Shown here piece by piece: positions 16,306 through 27,330 of a DNA stretch of 43,558 nucleotides; positions within the stretch are counted from its first letter, which is position 1; each line of letters opens with the position of its first letter. The notes below the pieces were generated by a model, which was not told the DNA's origin, did not search any database, and was given only the letters and a program-made list of their open reading frames with translations. Both the position numbers and the translations under genes were made by a program. Origin of the DNA: Blautia sp. (GTDB lineage: Bacteria > Bacillota > Clostridia > Lachnospirales > Lachnospiraceae); contig JABUSW010000062.1 of the NCBI GenBank assembly GCA_021443885.1, forward strand, positions 1 to 43,558, written 5' to 3'.

Positions 16306-19149
16306 ATGACAGAGAAAACAGATTCGAAAAAATCATTTATTCGAATTCGCGGTGCAAATGTGAATAATCTGAAGAATCTAAGTGTGGATATCCCCAGGGA
16401 TCAGTTTGTTGTTTTGACGGGGCTGAGCGGTTCTGGTAAATCCTCTCTGGCTTTCGATACGATATATGCGGAAGGGCAGAGACGCTATATGGAATCTCTG
16501 TCTTCTTATGCAAGGCAGTTCCTGGGCCAGATGGAGAAGCCGGATGTGGAAAGCATAGAAGGACTTCCGCCGGCAATTTCCATTGATCAGAAATCCACTA
16601 ACCGGAATCCGCGTTCTACCGTAGGTACCGTGACGGAGATTTATGACTATTTTCGACTTTTATACGCCAGGATCGGCATTCCCCATTGTCCGAAATGCGG
16701 AAGGGAAATCCGTAAGCAGACGGTTGACCAGATGGTGGATCAGATCATGACATTGCCGGAACGCACCAGGATCCAGATACTGGCTCCGGTTGTCCGGGGA
16801 CGAAAAGGTACCCATGCAAAGGTTCTGGAACAGGCCAGGAAAAGCGGATATGTCCGCGTACAGGTGGATGGAAGCTTATACGAACTGACGGAAGAGATTT
16901 CTCTGGATAAGAATATAAAGCATAATATCGAGATCGTGGTGGATCGTCTGGTAGTACGTTCCGGGATCGAAAAACGTCTGACAGATTCGATAGAGACGGT
17001 TCTGGAACTGGCGGACGGGCTTTTGGTGGTAGATACCATGGATGGCAGTATTCTGAATTTCAGTCAGAGCTTTTCCTGTCCGGACTGTGAAGTAAGCATC
17101 AACGAGATTGAGCCCCGCAGCTTTTCTTTCAACAATCCTTTTGGAGCGTGTCCGGAATGTCTGGGGCTGGGATATCGTATGGAGTTTGATGTTGATCTGA
17201 TGATTCCGGATCAAAGCCTTAGCATCAACCAAGGTGCTATCGCAGTTCCGGGATGGCAGTCCTGTACCACGACCGGAAGTTTTTCCAGGGCGATCCTGGA
17301 TGCCCTTACACAGGTGTATGATTTCAGCCTGGATACGCCGTTTCGGGATTATCCGGAAGAGATCAGGGATATATTGCTCCACGGAACCAACGGGCAGTCC
17401 GTAAAGGTTTATTACAAAGGACAGCGGGGAGAGGGTGTTTATGACGTGAAGTTCCCCGGCCTTCTTCGCAACGTGGAACAGCGGTATAGGGAAACCGGGT
17501 CGGAAGCTGCAAAGCAGGAATACGAGAATTATATGCAGGTCACACCTTGTAAAAGCTGTAAAGGGCAGCGCTTAAAACCGGAATCACTGGCTGTAACGGT
17601 GGGGGATAAGAATATTTATGAGGTGACAAATCTTTCCGTAGATCATCTGCTGGAATACCTGAACCAGCTGCAGCTGTCGAATCAACAGCAGCTCATCGGA
17701 AGACAGATTCTTAAAGAGATCCGGTCAAGGGTCCGTTTCCTTGCGGATGTGGGGTTGAATTATCTATCTCTATCCAGGGCAACTGCAACACTATCCGGAG
17801 GGGAGGCGCAGCGAATCCGTCTGGCTACTCAGATCGGTTCCGGCCTGGTGGGAGTGGCTTATATTCTGGATGAACCCAGTATCGGTCTGCACCAGAGAGA
17901 CAACGATAAACTTTTGAAGTCCTTGATGAGTCTTCGTGACCTGGGGAACAGTCTGATCGTGGTGGAACATGATGAAGACACTATGCGAGCCGCAGATTGT
18001 GTGGTGGATATCGGCCCCGGAGCCGGGGAACATGGCGGACAGCTTGTGCAGATCGGCAAGGCGGAGGATCTGATGAAGAACCCGGATTCGATTACCGGGG
18101 CATATCTTAGCGGCAGGCGAAGAATCCCGGTTCCCGATGTGAGAAATACGCCGACCGGATTTCTGCACATCAAAGGCGCAGCGCAGAATAATCTCAAGCA
18201 CATCGATGTGGATATTCCGCTGGGAATCTTTACCTGTGTGACAGGCGTATCCGGATCGGGAAAAAGCTCTCTGGTCAATGAAGTATTGTATAAGAGACTT
18301 GCAAGAGATCTGAACAGGGCGCATCTGATTCCGGGAAAACACGATGACATTCTTGGAATTCAGAATCTGGACAAGGTGATCAATATCGACCAGTCTCCTA
18401 TCGGCCGAACACCGCGCTCCAATCCGGCGACTTATACGGGGGTATTTGACCAGATCAGGGATCTGTTTGCAGCAACCGCAGATGCAAAAGCGAAGGGATA
18501 CAAAAAAGGACGATTCAGTTTTAATGTTAAAGGCGGTCGATGTGAGGCTTGCGCAGGTGATGGAATCATCAAAATCGAAATGCATTTTCTGCCGGACGTT
18601 TACGTTCCTTGTGATGTCTGTAAGGGACGCCGGTACAATCGGGAAACACTGGAAGTGAAATATAAGGAGAAAAGCATCTATGATGTGTTGAATATGACTG
18701 TGGAAGAGGCATTGCTCTTTTTCGAGAACATTCCTTCCATACGAAGGAAGATCGAAACACTGTATGATGTAGGATTATCTTATATCCGGCTGGGACAGCC
18801 TTCCACGGAGCTTTCCGGGGGCGAGGCTCAAAGGATCAAACTGGCAACGGAGCTGAGCAAACGCAGCACCGGGAAAACCATATATATACTGGATGAGCCT
18901 ACTACGGGGCTTCATTTTGCAGATGTACACAAGCTGATCGAGATTCTGAAACGCCTGTCCCGGGGCGGCAATACAGTGGTGGTGATCGAGCACAATCTGG
19001 ACGTGATCAAGACGGCGGATCATATCATCGACATCGGACCGGAAGGCGGTGACTGCGGCGGGAACATTCTGGCGACGGGGACACCGGAAGAAATCGCCGG
19101 GATTGACGCATCCTTTACAGGACAGTATCTGCGAAAATACCTTACATAA
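16306..19149 (+). CDS. uvrA: Excinuclease ABC subunit A
   Basis: [106 protein letters not shown]. Confidence 0.98.
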   Translation: MTEKTDSKKSFIRIRGANVNNLKNLSVDIPRDQFVVLTGLSGSGKSSLAFDTIYAEGQRRYMESLSSYARQFLGQMEKPDVESIEGLPPAISIDQKSTNRNPRSTVGTVTEIYDYFRLLYARIGIPHCPKCGREIRKQTVDQMVDQIMTLPERTRIQILAPVVRGRKGTHAKVLEQARKSGYVRVQVDGSLYELTEEISLDKNIKHNIEIVVDRLVVRSGIEKRLTDSIETVLELADGLLVVDTMDGSILNFSQSFSCPDCEVSINEIEPRSFSFNNPFGACPECLGLGYRMEFDVDLMIPDQSLSINQGAIAVPGWQSCTTTGSFSRAILDALTQVYDFSLDTPFRDYPEEIRDILLHGTNGQSVKVYYKGQRGEGVYDVKFPGLLRNVEQRYRETGSEAAKQEYENYMQVTPCKSCKGQRLKPESLAVTVGDKNIYEVTNLSVDHLLEYLNQLQLSNQQQLIGRQILKEIRSRVRFLADVGLNYLSLSRATATLSGGEAQRIRLATQIGSGLVGVAYILDEPSIGLHQRDNDKLLKSLMSLRDLGNSLIVVEHDEDTMRAADCVVDIGPGAGEHGGQLVQIGKAEDLMKNPDSITGAYLSGRRRIPVPDVRNTPTGFLHIKGAAQNNLKHIDVDIPLGIFTCVTGVSGSGKSSLVNEVLYKRLARDLNRAHLIPGKHDDILGIQNLDKVINIDQSPIGRTPRSNPATYTGVFDQIRDLFAATADAKAKGYKKGRFSFNVKGGRCEACAGDGIIKIEMHFLPDVYVPCDVCKGRRYNRETLEVKYKEKSIYDVLNMTVEEALLFFENIPSIRRKIETLYDVGLSYIRLGQPSTELSGGEAQRIKLATELSKRSTGKTIYILDEPTTGLHFADVHKLIEILKRLSRGGNTVVVIEHNLDVIKTADHIIDIGPEGGDCGGNILATGTPEEIAGIDASFTGQYLRKYLT

Positions 19150-19224
19150 GTTATGCCTTTTCATTTTCCGGCCTTTTATATATAATAAAATCAATCACCA
19201 GAGAGTCAAAGAAAGGGGATTTTT

Positions 19225-20214
19225 ATGCCTTTAAATGATATTGGAATTGATCTTGGTACCCGCAACAGTGTCGTATACTCCACGATTAAGGGGCTGGTTC
19301 TGCGGGAATCGTCTGTTGTGGTTTATGATAAAGATACAGAGAAGATCCGCGCCATCGGCGATGATGCAAAACAGATGACCGGCCATGTGAATTCAAACAT
19401 GGAAGTAATCTGGCCGATCCGGCAGGGAGTGATCGTGGATTACATTGTCATGGAAAAAATGCTGAAGTATTTCGTGTCAAAGGCTATGGGACGAAGAGCT
19501 TTTCTGAAGCCCCGCATCAGCATCTGTGTGCCTAGCGGCATTACAGAGGTGGAACGAAAAGCAATTGAAGAGGCAACCTATCAGGCAGGCGCAAGGGAGG
19601 TTTATCTTGTTGAGAAGCCTATGGCCGCTGCCATCGGTGCAGGCATTGATATCACGAAGCCTTTTGGCAATCTGATTGCAAATATCGGTGCAGGAACCAC
19701 GGATGTGGCAGTGCTGTCAATCGCGGGAGTTGTCATTTCAACCTCTGTAAAAGCAGCGGGGGACAATTTTAATCATGCCATTATGACATATGTGCGGGAG
19801 AAACATAGTCTGTTTATCAGTGAGGATATTGCGGAAGAGATCAAAATTACAGTGGGAACAGCAATGGAAGAAACGGAGCTGCGCACCATGGACGTGCGCG
19901 GCAGAAACGTGAATACAGGACTTCCGAAAACCATTGTGATCACATCAGAAGAGATTCGAGTGGCTCTTCGGGAGGTGGTCAATCAGATCGTGGAAGCAAT
20001 TCACACGGTACTGGAGAAAACACCGCCGGAGCTGGCTGCAGATATAATGGATCGGGGAATCGTATTGACCGGCGGCGGGGCACTGCTGCATGGTCTTGAT
20101 CAGCTGATCGAGCAGAGAATCGGGGTGCATACGATCACTGTGCAGGATGCGATGATGGTGGTGGCTGTCGGAACAGGAAAGTATCCCGGCATAATGGCAA
20201 AATTAGATGAGTGA
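19225..20214 (+). CDS. MreB/Mbl-family rod-shape actin homologue (divergent)
   Basis: IGIDLGTRNSVVYS, CVPSGITEVERKAIEEATYQAGAREVYLVEKPMAAAIGAGIDITKP, IVLTGGGALLHGLDQLI. Confidence 0.93.
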   Translation: MPLNDIGIDLGTRNSVVYSTIKGLVLRESSVVVYDKDTEKIRAIGDDAKQMTGHVNSNMEVIWPIRQGVIVDYIVMEKMLKYFVSKAMGRRAFLKPRISICVPSGITEVERKAIEEATYQAGAREVYLVEKPMAAAIGAGIDITKPFGNLIANIGAGTTDVAVLSIAGVVISTSVKAAGDNFNHAIMTYVREKHSLFISEDIAEEIKITVGTAMEETELRTMDVRGRNVNTGLPKTIVITSEEIRVALREVVNQIVEAIHTVLEKTPPELAADIMDRGIVLTGGGALLHGLDQLIEQRIGVHTITVQDAMMVVAVGTGKYPGIMAKLDE

Positions 20215-20219
20215 AACAG

Positions 20220-20241
20220 GGATGCTGGTGAGACAGCATCC
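20220..20241 (+). terminator. Rho-independent terminator after mreB-family gene
   Basis: GGATGCTG-GTGAGA-CAGCATCC followed by TTCTTGTTT; stem can extend via GAAACA/TGTTTC. Confidence 0.75.
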
Positions 20242-20313
20242 TTCTTGTTTCACCACAGATGCATGTTTTCTATAGAAAGTGATTGCGTTGTTTTGGGATG
20301 AAGGAGAAGCAAT

Positions 20314-22560
20314 ATGAGTGAAACGATTACCGGTTATATTGATCATATAATATATCGAAATGAAGAAAATGGTTATACGGTAATGGTTCTGAAGGGAGTC
20401 GAGGAGATAGAAGAGCTGACCTGCGTCGGCACATTGCCTTCCATTGCGCAAGGCGCATCCATCGAAGCAGTAGGGGATTACACCCGTCATGCGTTGTATG
20501 GGAAACAGTTTCAGATTATTTCTTATCAGGAGATCATGCCGGAAGATTCCCTGGCAATGGAACGTTACCTGGGATCCGGGGCCATCAAAGGGATCGGAGC
20601 TGCCCTGGCCGGCAGGATCGTGCGGCGATTTGGGAAAGATACACTTCGTATTGTGGAAGAAGAGCCGGAGCGTCTGGCTGAGGTGAAAGGAATCAGTGAA
20701 AAAAAGGCAAGAGAAATTGCAGAGCAGGTAACCGAAAAGGCGGAAATGCGTCGTGCTATGATTTTTTTGCAGAAATATGGGATATCCCTGAATCTTGGGG
20801 TGAAGATCTATCAGAAATACGGTGAGAATCTGTATAATGTCCTGCAGGAAAACCCTTATCGTCTTGCGGATGATATCAGCGGAGTCGGATTCAAAATTGC
20901 CGACGAAATTGCATCCCGGATCGGAATACATACCGATTCGGATTATCGTATTCGAAGCGGTATGATGTATGTTCTGCTGCAGGCAGCTTCGGAGGGACAT
21001 GTCTATCTGCCAAAAGAAGAACTCTATGCCAGAGCTTCAGAGCTTCTTGGCGTGGACAGTTCTTATATGGAAAAGCATCTGATGGACATGCTTTTGGACC
21101 GGAAGCTGATCGTGAAGGAGCAGGAAGCGGAACAGGTGGTTTATCCGGCCCGGTATTATTATCTGGAACTGAACACGGCACGTATGCTGACAGAATTGAA
21201 TATCCCATGTCCCGAAGAACCGGATACTGTAAGACGAAGAATCCGTCAGATTGAAAAAGAGACGGGAACCATGTTAGAGGAAATGCAGAAAAAGGCAGTC
21301 ATGGAAGCGGCAGACCATGGGCTTTTTATCCTGACCGGTGGTCCGGGTACCGGAAAAACAACTACCATCAATGCAATTATACGATATTTTGAAAGAGAAG
21401 GCGCTGACATTCGTCTGGCGGCACCTACAGGCCGTGCAGCGAAACGGATGACAGAGGCAACCGGATATGAAGCACAGACGATTCATCGTATGCTGGAGCT
21501 TTCCGGAATGCCGGAAGAAGAGCGGGAGGGGCAGGCTGTTCAATTTGAGCGAAATGCGCAGAACCCTTTGGAAGCGGATGTGATCATCATTGATGAGATG
21601 TCTATGGTAGATATTTTTCTGATGCACTCTCTGCTTCTGGCAGTTACTGCAGGAACCCGTCTGATTCTGGTAGGGGACGAGAATCAGCTCCCAAGTGTGG
21701 GCCCGGGCAATGTTCTGCGGGATATCATCCGCAGCAAATGTTTTCCTGTGATCGAACTGAAGAAAATCTTCCGGCAGGCTTGTGAAAGCGATATCGTGGT
21801 GAATGCCCACAAGATCAATGAAGGACAGCCGGTCATTGCGGATAACAAAAGCAGGGACTTCTTTTTGCTGAAGCGATATGATGCAGATGTGATCATCCGG
21901 GTGATGATCACCCTGATTCAGGAAAAGCTCCCGGGATATGTTGATGCCAGTCCTTTGGATATTCAGGTTCTGACTCCCATGCGGAAGGGGCTTCTGGGAG
22001 TGGAACGGTTAAACCAGATCCTGCAGCGGTATCTGAATCCGCCGGATGAGAATAAGAAGGAGAAAATGCTGGGAGAGCGTCTGTTTCGTGAAGGGGATAA
22101 GATCATGCAGATCCGGAATAACTACCAGATTGAATGGGAGATTCGTGGCAAATACGGAATTCCCGTAGATAAAGGCGTCGGTATTTTCAATGGCGATACT
22201 GGCATTATTAAAACCATAAATGAGTTTGCAGAAATCGTTTCCATCGAATTTGAGGATGGGAGATGGGTGGATTACTCTTTTAAGCAATTAGAGGAATTGG
22301 AACTGGCGTATGCAATTACTATTCATAAATCTCAGGGATCCGAGTATCCGGCTGTTCTGCTCCCGCTGTTGACGGGGCCGCAGATGCTCATGAACCGGAA
22401 TCTGCTGTACACGGCGGTCACCCGGGCCAGGAAATGTGTGACCATCGTAGGCAGTGAAGAAACCTTCGTGCAAATGATCCGGAATGAGAAGCAGCAGAAA
22501 CGATACAGTTCTCTGGATCGCCAGATCTGTTCCTTCGCAGAAAGGAACTGTTTTGAATAA
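20314..22560 (+). CDS. recD2: RecD2-type ATP-dependent DNA helicase
   Basis: ILTGGPGTGKTTTINAIIRYFE, LAAPTGRAAKRMTEATG, IIDEMSMVDIFLMHSLL, LVGDENQLPSVGPGNVLRDI, YAITIHKSQGSEYPAVLLPL, N-terminal helix-hairpin-helix repeats. Confidence 0.96.
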   Translation: MSETITGYIDHIIYRNEENGYTVMVLKGVEEIEELTCVGTLPSIAQGASIEAVGDYTRHALYGKQFQIISYQEIMPEDSLAMERYLGSGAIKGIGAALAGRIVRRFGKDTLRIVEEEPERLAEVKGISEKKAREIAEQVTEKAEMRRAMIFLQKYGISLNLGVKIYQKYGENLYNVLQENPYRLADDISGVGFKIADEIASRIGIHTDSDYRIRSGMMYVLLQAASEGHVYLPKEELYARASELLGVDSSYMEKHLMDMLLDRKLIVKEQEAEQVVYPARYYYLELNTARMLTELNIPCPEEPDTVRRRIRQIEKETGTMLEEMQKKAVMEAADHGLFILTGGPGTGKTTTINAIIRYFEREGADIRLAAPTGRAAKRMTEATGYEAQTIHRMLELSGMPEEEREGQAVQFERNAQNPLEADVIIIDEMSMVDIFLMHSLLLAVTAGTRLILVGDENQLPSVGPGNVLRDIIRSKCFPVIELKKIFRQACESDIVVNAHKINEGQPVIADNKSRDFFLLKRYDADVIIRVMITLIQEKLPGYVDASPLDIQVLTPMRKGLLGVERLNQILQRYLNPPDENKKEKMLGERLFREGDKIMQIRNNYQIEWEIRGKYGIPVDKGVGIFNGDTGIIKTINEFAEIVSIEFEDGRWVDYSFKQLEELELAYAITIHKSQGSEYPAVLLPLLTGPQMLMNRNLLYTAVTRARKCVTIVGSEETFVQMIRNEKQQKRYSSLDRQICSFAERNCFE

Positions 22561-23266
22561 TAAGCTCTATGATCTGATTTTGGACAGTGTCTTTCCCAGA
22601 CACTGTCCTCTTTGCAATGAGGTGCTGGAGGATCCGAACCATCTGGTATGTGACAGATGTGTGCCGAAAATACAGCCTTTGCAGGAGCCTCTTTGTAAAA
22701 AATGCGGTAAACCGGTAGAAGAATACCAGGAATATTGCCATGATTGTGGGAAATATAAAAGATGGTTTGACGAAGGCAGAGGCGTTTTTCTTTATGATGC
22801 TATGTGGAAACGTTCCATCGGAAGATATAAATTTTACGGGTGCAGAGAGTTCGGGGAATTCTATGGGGAAGCAATGTACCAATATACACATAAGCTGCTT
22901 ATGCGCTGGAAACCGGAATTGCTGATACCGGTGCCTCTGCATAAGAGAACGCTGCGTGACAGAGGGTTTAATCAGACGTGGAAACTGGCAGAACGGATTT
23001 CCTTTAGAGCCGGGATTCCGGCAGAACAGAAGCTGGTGAGAAAAACAATATATACAGGCTCACAGAAGAAAATGGACGCCATCAGCCGAAGGAAGAGTCT
23101 TTATAAAGCATATGAAATGTCCGGAGACATCCGAAAAGCCCGTGTTTTGATCGTGGATGACGTTTTTACCACAGGAAGTACCATTGACGCTTTGGCACAA
23201 TGCCTGAAGGAACATGGTGCGTCTGAAGTGTATTTTCTGACTCTGTGCATCGGGAAGGGCTTTTGA
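22553..23266 (+). CDS. ComF-like phosphoribosyltransferase-family protein, TTG start overlapping the recD2 stop
   Basis: Zn-finger CPLCNEVLEDPNHLVCDRC...CKKCGKP...CHDC, VPLHKRTLRDRGFNQTWKLAERI, VLIVDDVFTTGSTIDALAQCLKEHGASEVYFLTLC. Confidence 0.92.
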   Translation: MNNKLYDLILDSVFPRHCPLCNEVLEDPNHLVCDRCVPKIQPLQEPLCKKCGKPVEEYQEYCHDCGKYKRWFDEGRGVFLYDAMWKRSIGRYKFYGCREFGEFYGEAMYQYTHKLLMRWKPELLIPVPLHKRTLRDRGFNQTWKLAERISFRAGIPAEQKLVRKTIYTGSQKKMDAISRRKSLYKAYEMSGDIRKARVLIVDDVFTTGSTIDALAQCLKEHGASEVYFLTLCIGKGF

Positions 23267-23349
23267 AAAAAGGCTTTTCAGGAGGCTATATATATGTTAC
23301 AATCAATCATGTATGAGTATCTTTAGAAACGAAAACTAAAGGAGATATT

Positions 23350-23781
23350 ATGGTTAACGAAGAGAAGGTTAAGACAATGACCCGTCTTTCCATATATGAA
23401 GCAAGAGATGGGAAAAGGTATTTTCCCATCAGCAAATTCTACCGCAGTGATTTCATCGGAATTGCCTTGATCCGGAACTTCTTTCTGGTCACTTTCGGCT
23501 ATTGCCTGCTCCTTGCCTGCGTGGCTGCTTATTACGGGGAATACCTGATGGAGAATATTCACAAGATGGATCTCGTGAAGACCGGCATTTATGTCCTGGC
23601 GGGCTATGGAATCGTGCTGGCGTTGTATACGGTGATCACTTATATCGTGTATACGGTGAAGTATCATAGGGCAAAGAAGAGCGTAAAAGGGTATTTTGAA
23701 AATCTGGAAAAGTTGAATAAGTATTATAGCCGGAAAGAGAAGATCATGTCCGGCCGTAATTCGAAAGGACGGCGTAAATGA
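23350..23781 (+). CDS. Uncharacterised membrane protein (143 aa)
   Basis: ORF with AAGGAG RBS, two predicted hydrophobic segments; overlaps the next ORF by 4 nt. Confidence 0.8.
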   Translation: MVNEEKVKTMTRLSIYEARDGKRYFPISKFYRSDFIGIALIRNFFLVTFGYCLLLACVAAYYGEYLMENIHKMDLVKTGIYVLAGYGIVLALYTVITYIVYTVKYHRAKKSVKGYFENLEKLNKYYSRKEKIMSGRNSKGRRK

Positions 23782-24836
23782 CAGCAATACTTGAATTTAA
23801 ACAAAAACTGAAAAACCTGTATGGGAAACTGGAGGTCTATCTTACGCCTGTTTTCAAGTTTGGTCTGGCATTGCTTTATTTCATGTGGATCAATGAGAAT
23901 ATGGGATATATGCCGCAGCTTACGAATATCTATGTTCTTCTGGTGATGGCGCTGGTCTGCAGTATACTTCCGAATGGAGTTACCATTGCGGCCGGTTTTG
24001 CTCTGATGGTGGCACATTGCTATGCCATCGGTATTGATGTGGCTGCATTCCTTCTTGTACTGGTTCTTGTTATGACGGTTTTTCTTCTGCGCTTCAGCGG
24101 CAGACAGAATATCATCCTGGCGTTTACACCCCTGTCTTTTGCGTTTAATGTTCCAATGCTGCTTCCTATCGGTGCGGGTATACTCGGAACGGGAGTGGCT
24201 GCGATTCCTGCAGGCTGCGGTGTCGTGATCTATTACTTTATCCGTTATATTAACGGACATATTCAGGGAATTGCAGCATCCGATATTGCAGTTACTGAGA
24301 GGTTGAAACTGTTATGTGATGCTCTGGTTACCAATTGGGCGATGTGGATCCTTCTTGCCGCTTTTGTAGTTGTTACGCTGCTTGTGAATGTGATCCGCAA
24401 CCTGAGTTTTGACCATTCCTGGAGAGTGGCCATCGTTCTTGGTGGAATTGCATATGCAGGAGTTGTGATCGGGGGAGGATCTCTTTTTGAGGTTGAGATC
24501 GCAACGACGCCGCTGGCAATTTATACTTGTGTTTCTGTGATTCTGGCTTTGGTTCTTGAGTTTTTTGTGTTTGGCGGAAATTACAGCAGAACCGAACGGG
24601 TTCAGTTTGAAGACGACGAGTACTACTATTATGTAAAGGCCGTTCCCAAAGCATATATTCCTACTTCCGAACGAAGCATCAAACGGATTACGGCTGAGCC
24701 GGAAGAGGATGATGATTATGAATCGGATGAAGAAGCTGAGGACGGAAAGGAAGTTCCTGAGGAACCGGTTCAGAAGCCACAGATCGACCCGGTTGATTTT
24801 GAACGAAAACTGGAAAAGTCTCTGGACGACTTATAA
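23778..24836 (+). CDS. Uncharacterised polytopic membrane protein with acidic cytosolic-type tail (352 aa)
   Basis: Multiple TM segments then EDDEYYYYVKAVPKAYIPTSERSIKRITAEPEEDDDYESDEEAEDGKEV; directly upstream of cdaA. Confidence 0.85.
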   Translation: MTAILEFKQKLKNLYGKLEVYLTPVFKFGLALLYFMWINENMGYMPQLTNIYVLLVMALVCSILPNGVTIAAGFALMVAHCYAIGIDVAAFLLVLVLVMTVFLLRFSGRQNIILAFTPLSFAFNVPMLLPIGAGILGTGVAAIPAGCGVVIYYFIRYINGHIQGIAASDIAVTERLKLLCDALVTNWAMWILLAAFVVVTLLVNVIRNLSFDHSWRVAIVLGGIAYAGVVIGGGSLFEVEIATTPLAIYTCVSVILALVLEFFVFGGNYSRTERVQFEDDEYYYYVKAVPKAYIPTSERSIKRITAEPEEDDDYESDEEAEDGKEVPEEPVQKPQIDPVDFERKLEKSLDDL

Positions 24837-24872
24837 ATGAAAGTCCGGTAAAAAAGGAGAAAGGAGGGTGCC

Positions 24873-25760
24873 ATGCAGGAACTGGTTACAGGTATATCCA
24901 AATACTTTTCAAGATTATCGCTGCCCCGGCTTGGTCTGATCGATGTGATTGAGATTCTGATCATATCCTTTGTGATATATCAGTTTATCATCTGGATCAA
25001 GTTCTCAAGGGCTTATACGCTGCTGAAGGGCATCCTTGTTGTTCTACTTTTTGTGCTGGTTGCCTATGTGTTCAAGATGAACACTATTCTGTGGATTATC
25101 CAGAATCTGGCGAGTGTGCTGGCAATTGGTATTATCGTTATTTTTCAGCCGGAATTACGAAGAGTTCTGGAGGAACTTGGTCAGAAGAACATCATGAGCT
25201 CCATCTTTTCCTTTGAAGCCGGGAAAGAAATACAGGAACGTTTTACGGATCGTACCATCAATGAAATGGTAAAAGCCTGTTTTGAGATGGGAGATGTGAA
25301 GACCGGCGCGCTGATCGTTGTAGAGCAGGATGTTCGCCTGACGGATTACGAAAGAACCGGGATCAATATTGATGCAATTCTGAGCAGTCAGCTCCTGATC
25401 AATATTTTTGAGCATAATACGCCCTTGCATGACGGCGCAGTCATTGTACGGGGAAACCGTGTGGTATCCGCTACCTGTTACCTTCCCCTGTCGGACAGCA
25501 CGCAGCTGAGCAAACAGCTTGGAACCAGACACCGTGCCGGTGTTGGAATCAGTGAGGTCAGTGATTCTCTTACCATCATTGTATCAGAGGAAACCGGAAA
25601 GGTATCCATTGCAAAAGAGGGAAGGCTGATTCGAAATATTTCAGCCGCAGAACTGAAAGCGCAGCTGGTAAAGTTACAGAATAAAAAGATCATTGATAAC
25701 AGTAAAATACGAGGCTGGCTAAAAGGGAGAGTAAGAAATGAAGCGAAATCTGACAAATAA
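24873..25760 (+). CDS. cdaA: Diadenylate cyclase CdaA (DAC domain)
   Basis: Three N-terminal TM segments, FQPELRRVLEELGQ, NIFEHNTPLHDGAVIVRGNRVVSATCYLPLS, LGTRHRAGVGISEVSDSLTIIVSEETGKVSIAKEGRL. Confidence 0.97.
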   Translation: MQELVTGISKYFSRLSLPRLGLIDVIEILIISFVIYQFIIWIKFSRAYTLLKGILVVLLFVLVAYVFKMNTILWIIQNLASVLAIGIIVIFQPELRRVLEELGQKNIMSSIFSFEAGKEIQERFTDRTINEMVKACFEMGDVKTGALIVVEQDVRLTDYERTGINIDAILSSQLLINIFEHNTPLHDGAVIVRGNRVVSATCYLPLSDSTQLSKQLGTRHRAGVGISEVSDSLTIIVSEETGKVSIAKEGRLIRNISAAELKAQLVKLQNKKIIDNSKIRGWLKGRVRNEAKSDK

Positions 25761-27036
25761 TATCCCTTTAAAGCTGATGTCATTACTGATTGGCTTTGTA
25801 GTATGGCTATTGGTTTTGAATGTGGATAATCCCGTTATCTCCAGAACCTTTGTGATTCCAAATGTTGAACTTCTCAATGAGGCCTATATTGAAGATACCG
25901 GTAAGATGTGTATGCTGGATGAGCGGCAGAGTGCCATCAAGGTAACCATCACTGCGGAAAGAAAAGCATTTAATAGTATCAGCACGGAGGATATCCGTGT
26001 GGTTGCAGATCTGCAGCAGGCAGTCAGTCTTCAGACGGATCCTGTAATGGTTCCCATCACAGCGACCTGTTCGAATATATCTGCTAATAATATTTCGGTG
26101 AATCCTCATAACTTCAGCGTTCATCTGGAAGAGAAAATGACACAGGATTTTGCGGTCAGTGTCAACAGCGGGGAATCAAAACCCGGAAAAGGTTATGAGA
26201 TTGGTTCGCAGACAGTGAATCCCGAAAAGATCCGGATCACCGGACCAAAAGCATTGGTAGGGAAGATCGATATTGTGCGGGCAGATGTGAATGTGGAAGG
26301 CATTACACAGGATAAGACGGAGGAAGTTTCCCTGAAGATCATTGATAAAAATGCGGATGTTCTTTCGGATGCTTCCATGAGTTATCTGAAGATTGGAAAT
26401 GATGCCCGGGTAAATGTTATGACACACTTGTGGAAGGTTCGGACGGATGTAAAACTGAAGGCCGGATATACGGGTTCACCGGAGTATGGATATGAGGTAG
26501 ACACTATTCAGATCATTCCGGAGACCATCAGTATCACAGGCTCCAAGGCGGCACTGAGTAAACTTATGGAAGATGGAAACGCAATTGTGATTCCGGATTC
26601 GTATCTGGATGTATCCGGTAAAAATGGGGATGTGGAAGAAAAGGTAGACCTGAATGAAATTCTGCCGGATGACCTGCGCCTTACCAGCGGGTCGGGTGTG
26701 GATGCCTGGGTGAAAGCAAAAATATTGCCCACCGGAAGCAAATTGTTCTACATTCCTACAAGTGATATCAAAGTCAACAATATACCGGAGAATATGCAGG
26801 TCACTTTTGATATTGACAAGATAGAGGTCCGTGTTCATGAAGAAGAGGCTGATATCCGGGAATTCAATGAAGAAATCGTGAAGGCGTCCATTGATATCAA
26901 AGATCTGGAAGAAGGCGATCATGATGTACCGGTTGACATTGTTCTTCCTAGTGGGTTTGACCTTGTAGAAGAAGTGAAAACAGGTATCCGAATATCGAAG
27001 ATCGCGGAAGCATCGATAAATGAGGATAATGAATAA
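25738..27036 (+). CDS. cdaR: CdaR-like YbbR-domain protein
   Basis: N-terminal TM (NIPLKLMSLLIGFVVWLLVLNVDNP) and several YbbR repeats (e.g. KPGKGYEIGSQTVNPEKIRITGPKALVGKIDIVRADVNVEG); overlaps cdaA. Confidence 0.93.
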   Translation: MKRNLTNNIPLKLMSLLIGFVVWLLVLNVDNPVISRTFVIPNVELLNEAYIEDTGKMCMLDERQSAIKVTITAERKAFNSISTEDIRVVADLQQAVSLQTDPVMVPITATCSNISANNISVNPHNFSVHLEEKMTQDFAVSVNSGESKPGKGYEIGSQTVNPEKIRITGPKALVGKIDIVRADVNVEGITQDKTEEVSLKIIDKNADVLSDASMSYLKIGNDARVNVMTHLWKVRTDVKLKAGYTGSPEYGYEVDTIQIIPETISITGSKAALSKLMEDGNAIVIPDSYLDVSGKNGDVEEKVDLNEILPDDLRLTSGSGVDAWVKAKILPTGSKLFYIPTSDIKVNNIPENMQVTFDIDKIEVRVHEEEADIREFNEEIVKASIDIKDLEEGDHDVPVDIVLPSGFDLVEEVKTGIRISKIAEASINEDNE

Positions 27037-27049
27037 TGGGGGGAGAGTT

Positions 27050-27313
27050 ATGCTTAGTCAGAAGGTTAAAGTAAAGAATCCGACCGGATTGCATCTGCGT
27101 CCGGCGGGAGTCCTTTGCAATGAGGCGATGAAATACAAATCACTGATTACCTTTAATTACGAAGATGGGACAGCAAATGCGAAAAGTGTCCTAAGTGTAC
27201 TGGGCGCATGCGTGAAATGCGGAGATGAGATCGAGATCGTTTGTGATGGAATCGATGAGGAAGAAGCTTTGCGGGAATTGATTCGTGTAATTGAGAATGG
27301 TTTAGGTGAGTGA
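27050..27313 (+). CDS. HPr-family phosphocarrier protein
   Basis: NPTGLHLRPAGVLCNEAMKY (His-15 site) and NAKSVLSVLG (Ser-46 region); RBS ggggggag. Confidence 0.92.
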   Translation: MLSQKVKVKNPTGLHLRPAGVLCNEAMKYKSLITFNYEDGTANAKSVLSVLGACVKCGDEIEIVCDGIDEEEALRELIRVIENGLGE

Positions 27314-27330
27314 TTTGGGAGGGATTTATT

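Noticed and set aside
17791-18585. 264-aa minus-strand ORF inside uvrA
   Set aside because: Antisense shadow of a highly conserved gene; no domain recognised.
22484-22552. Upstream ATG extension of the ComF-like ORF
   Set aside because: Would overlap recD2 by ~75 nt and precedes the Zn-finger domain by an unrelated tail; TTG at 22553 after AAAGGA is the likelier start.
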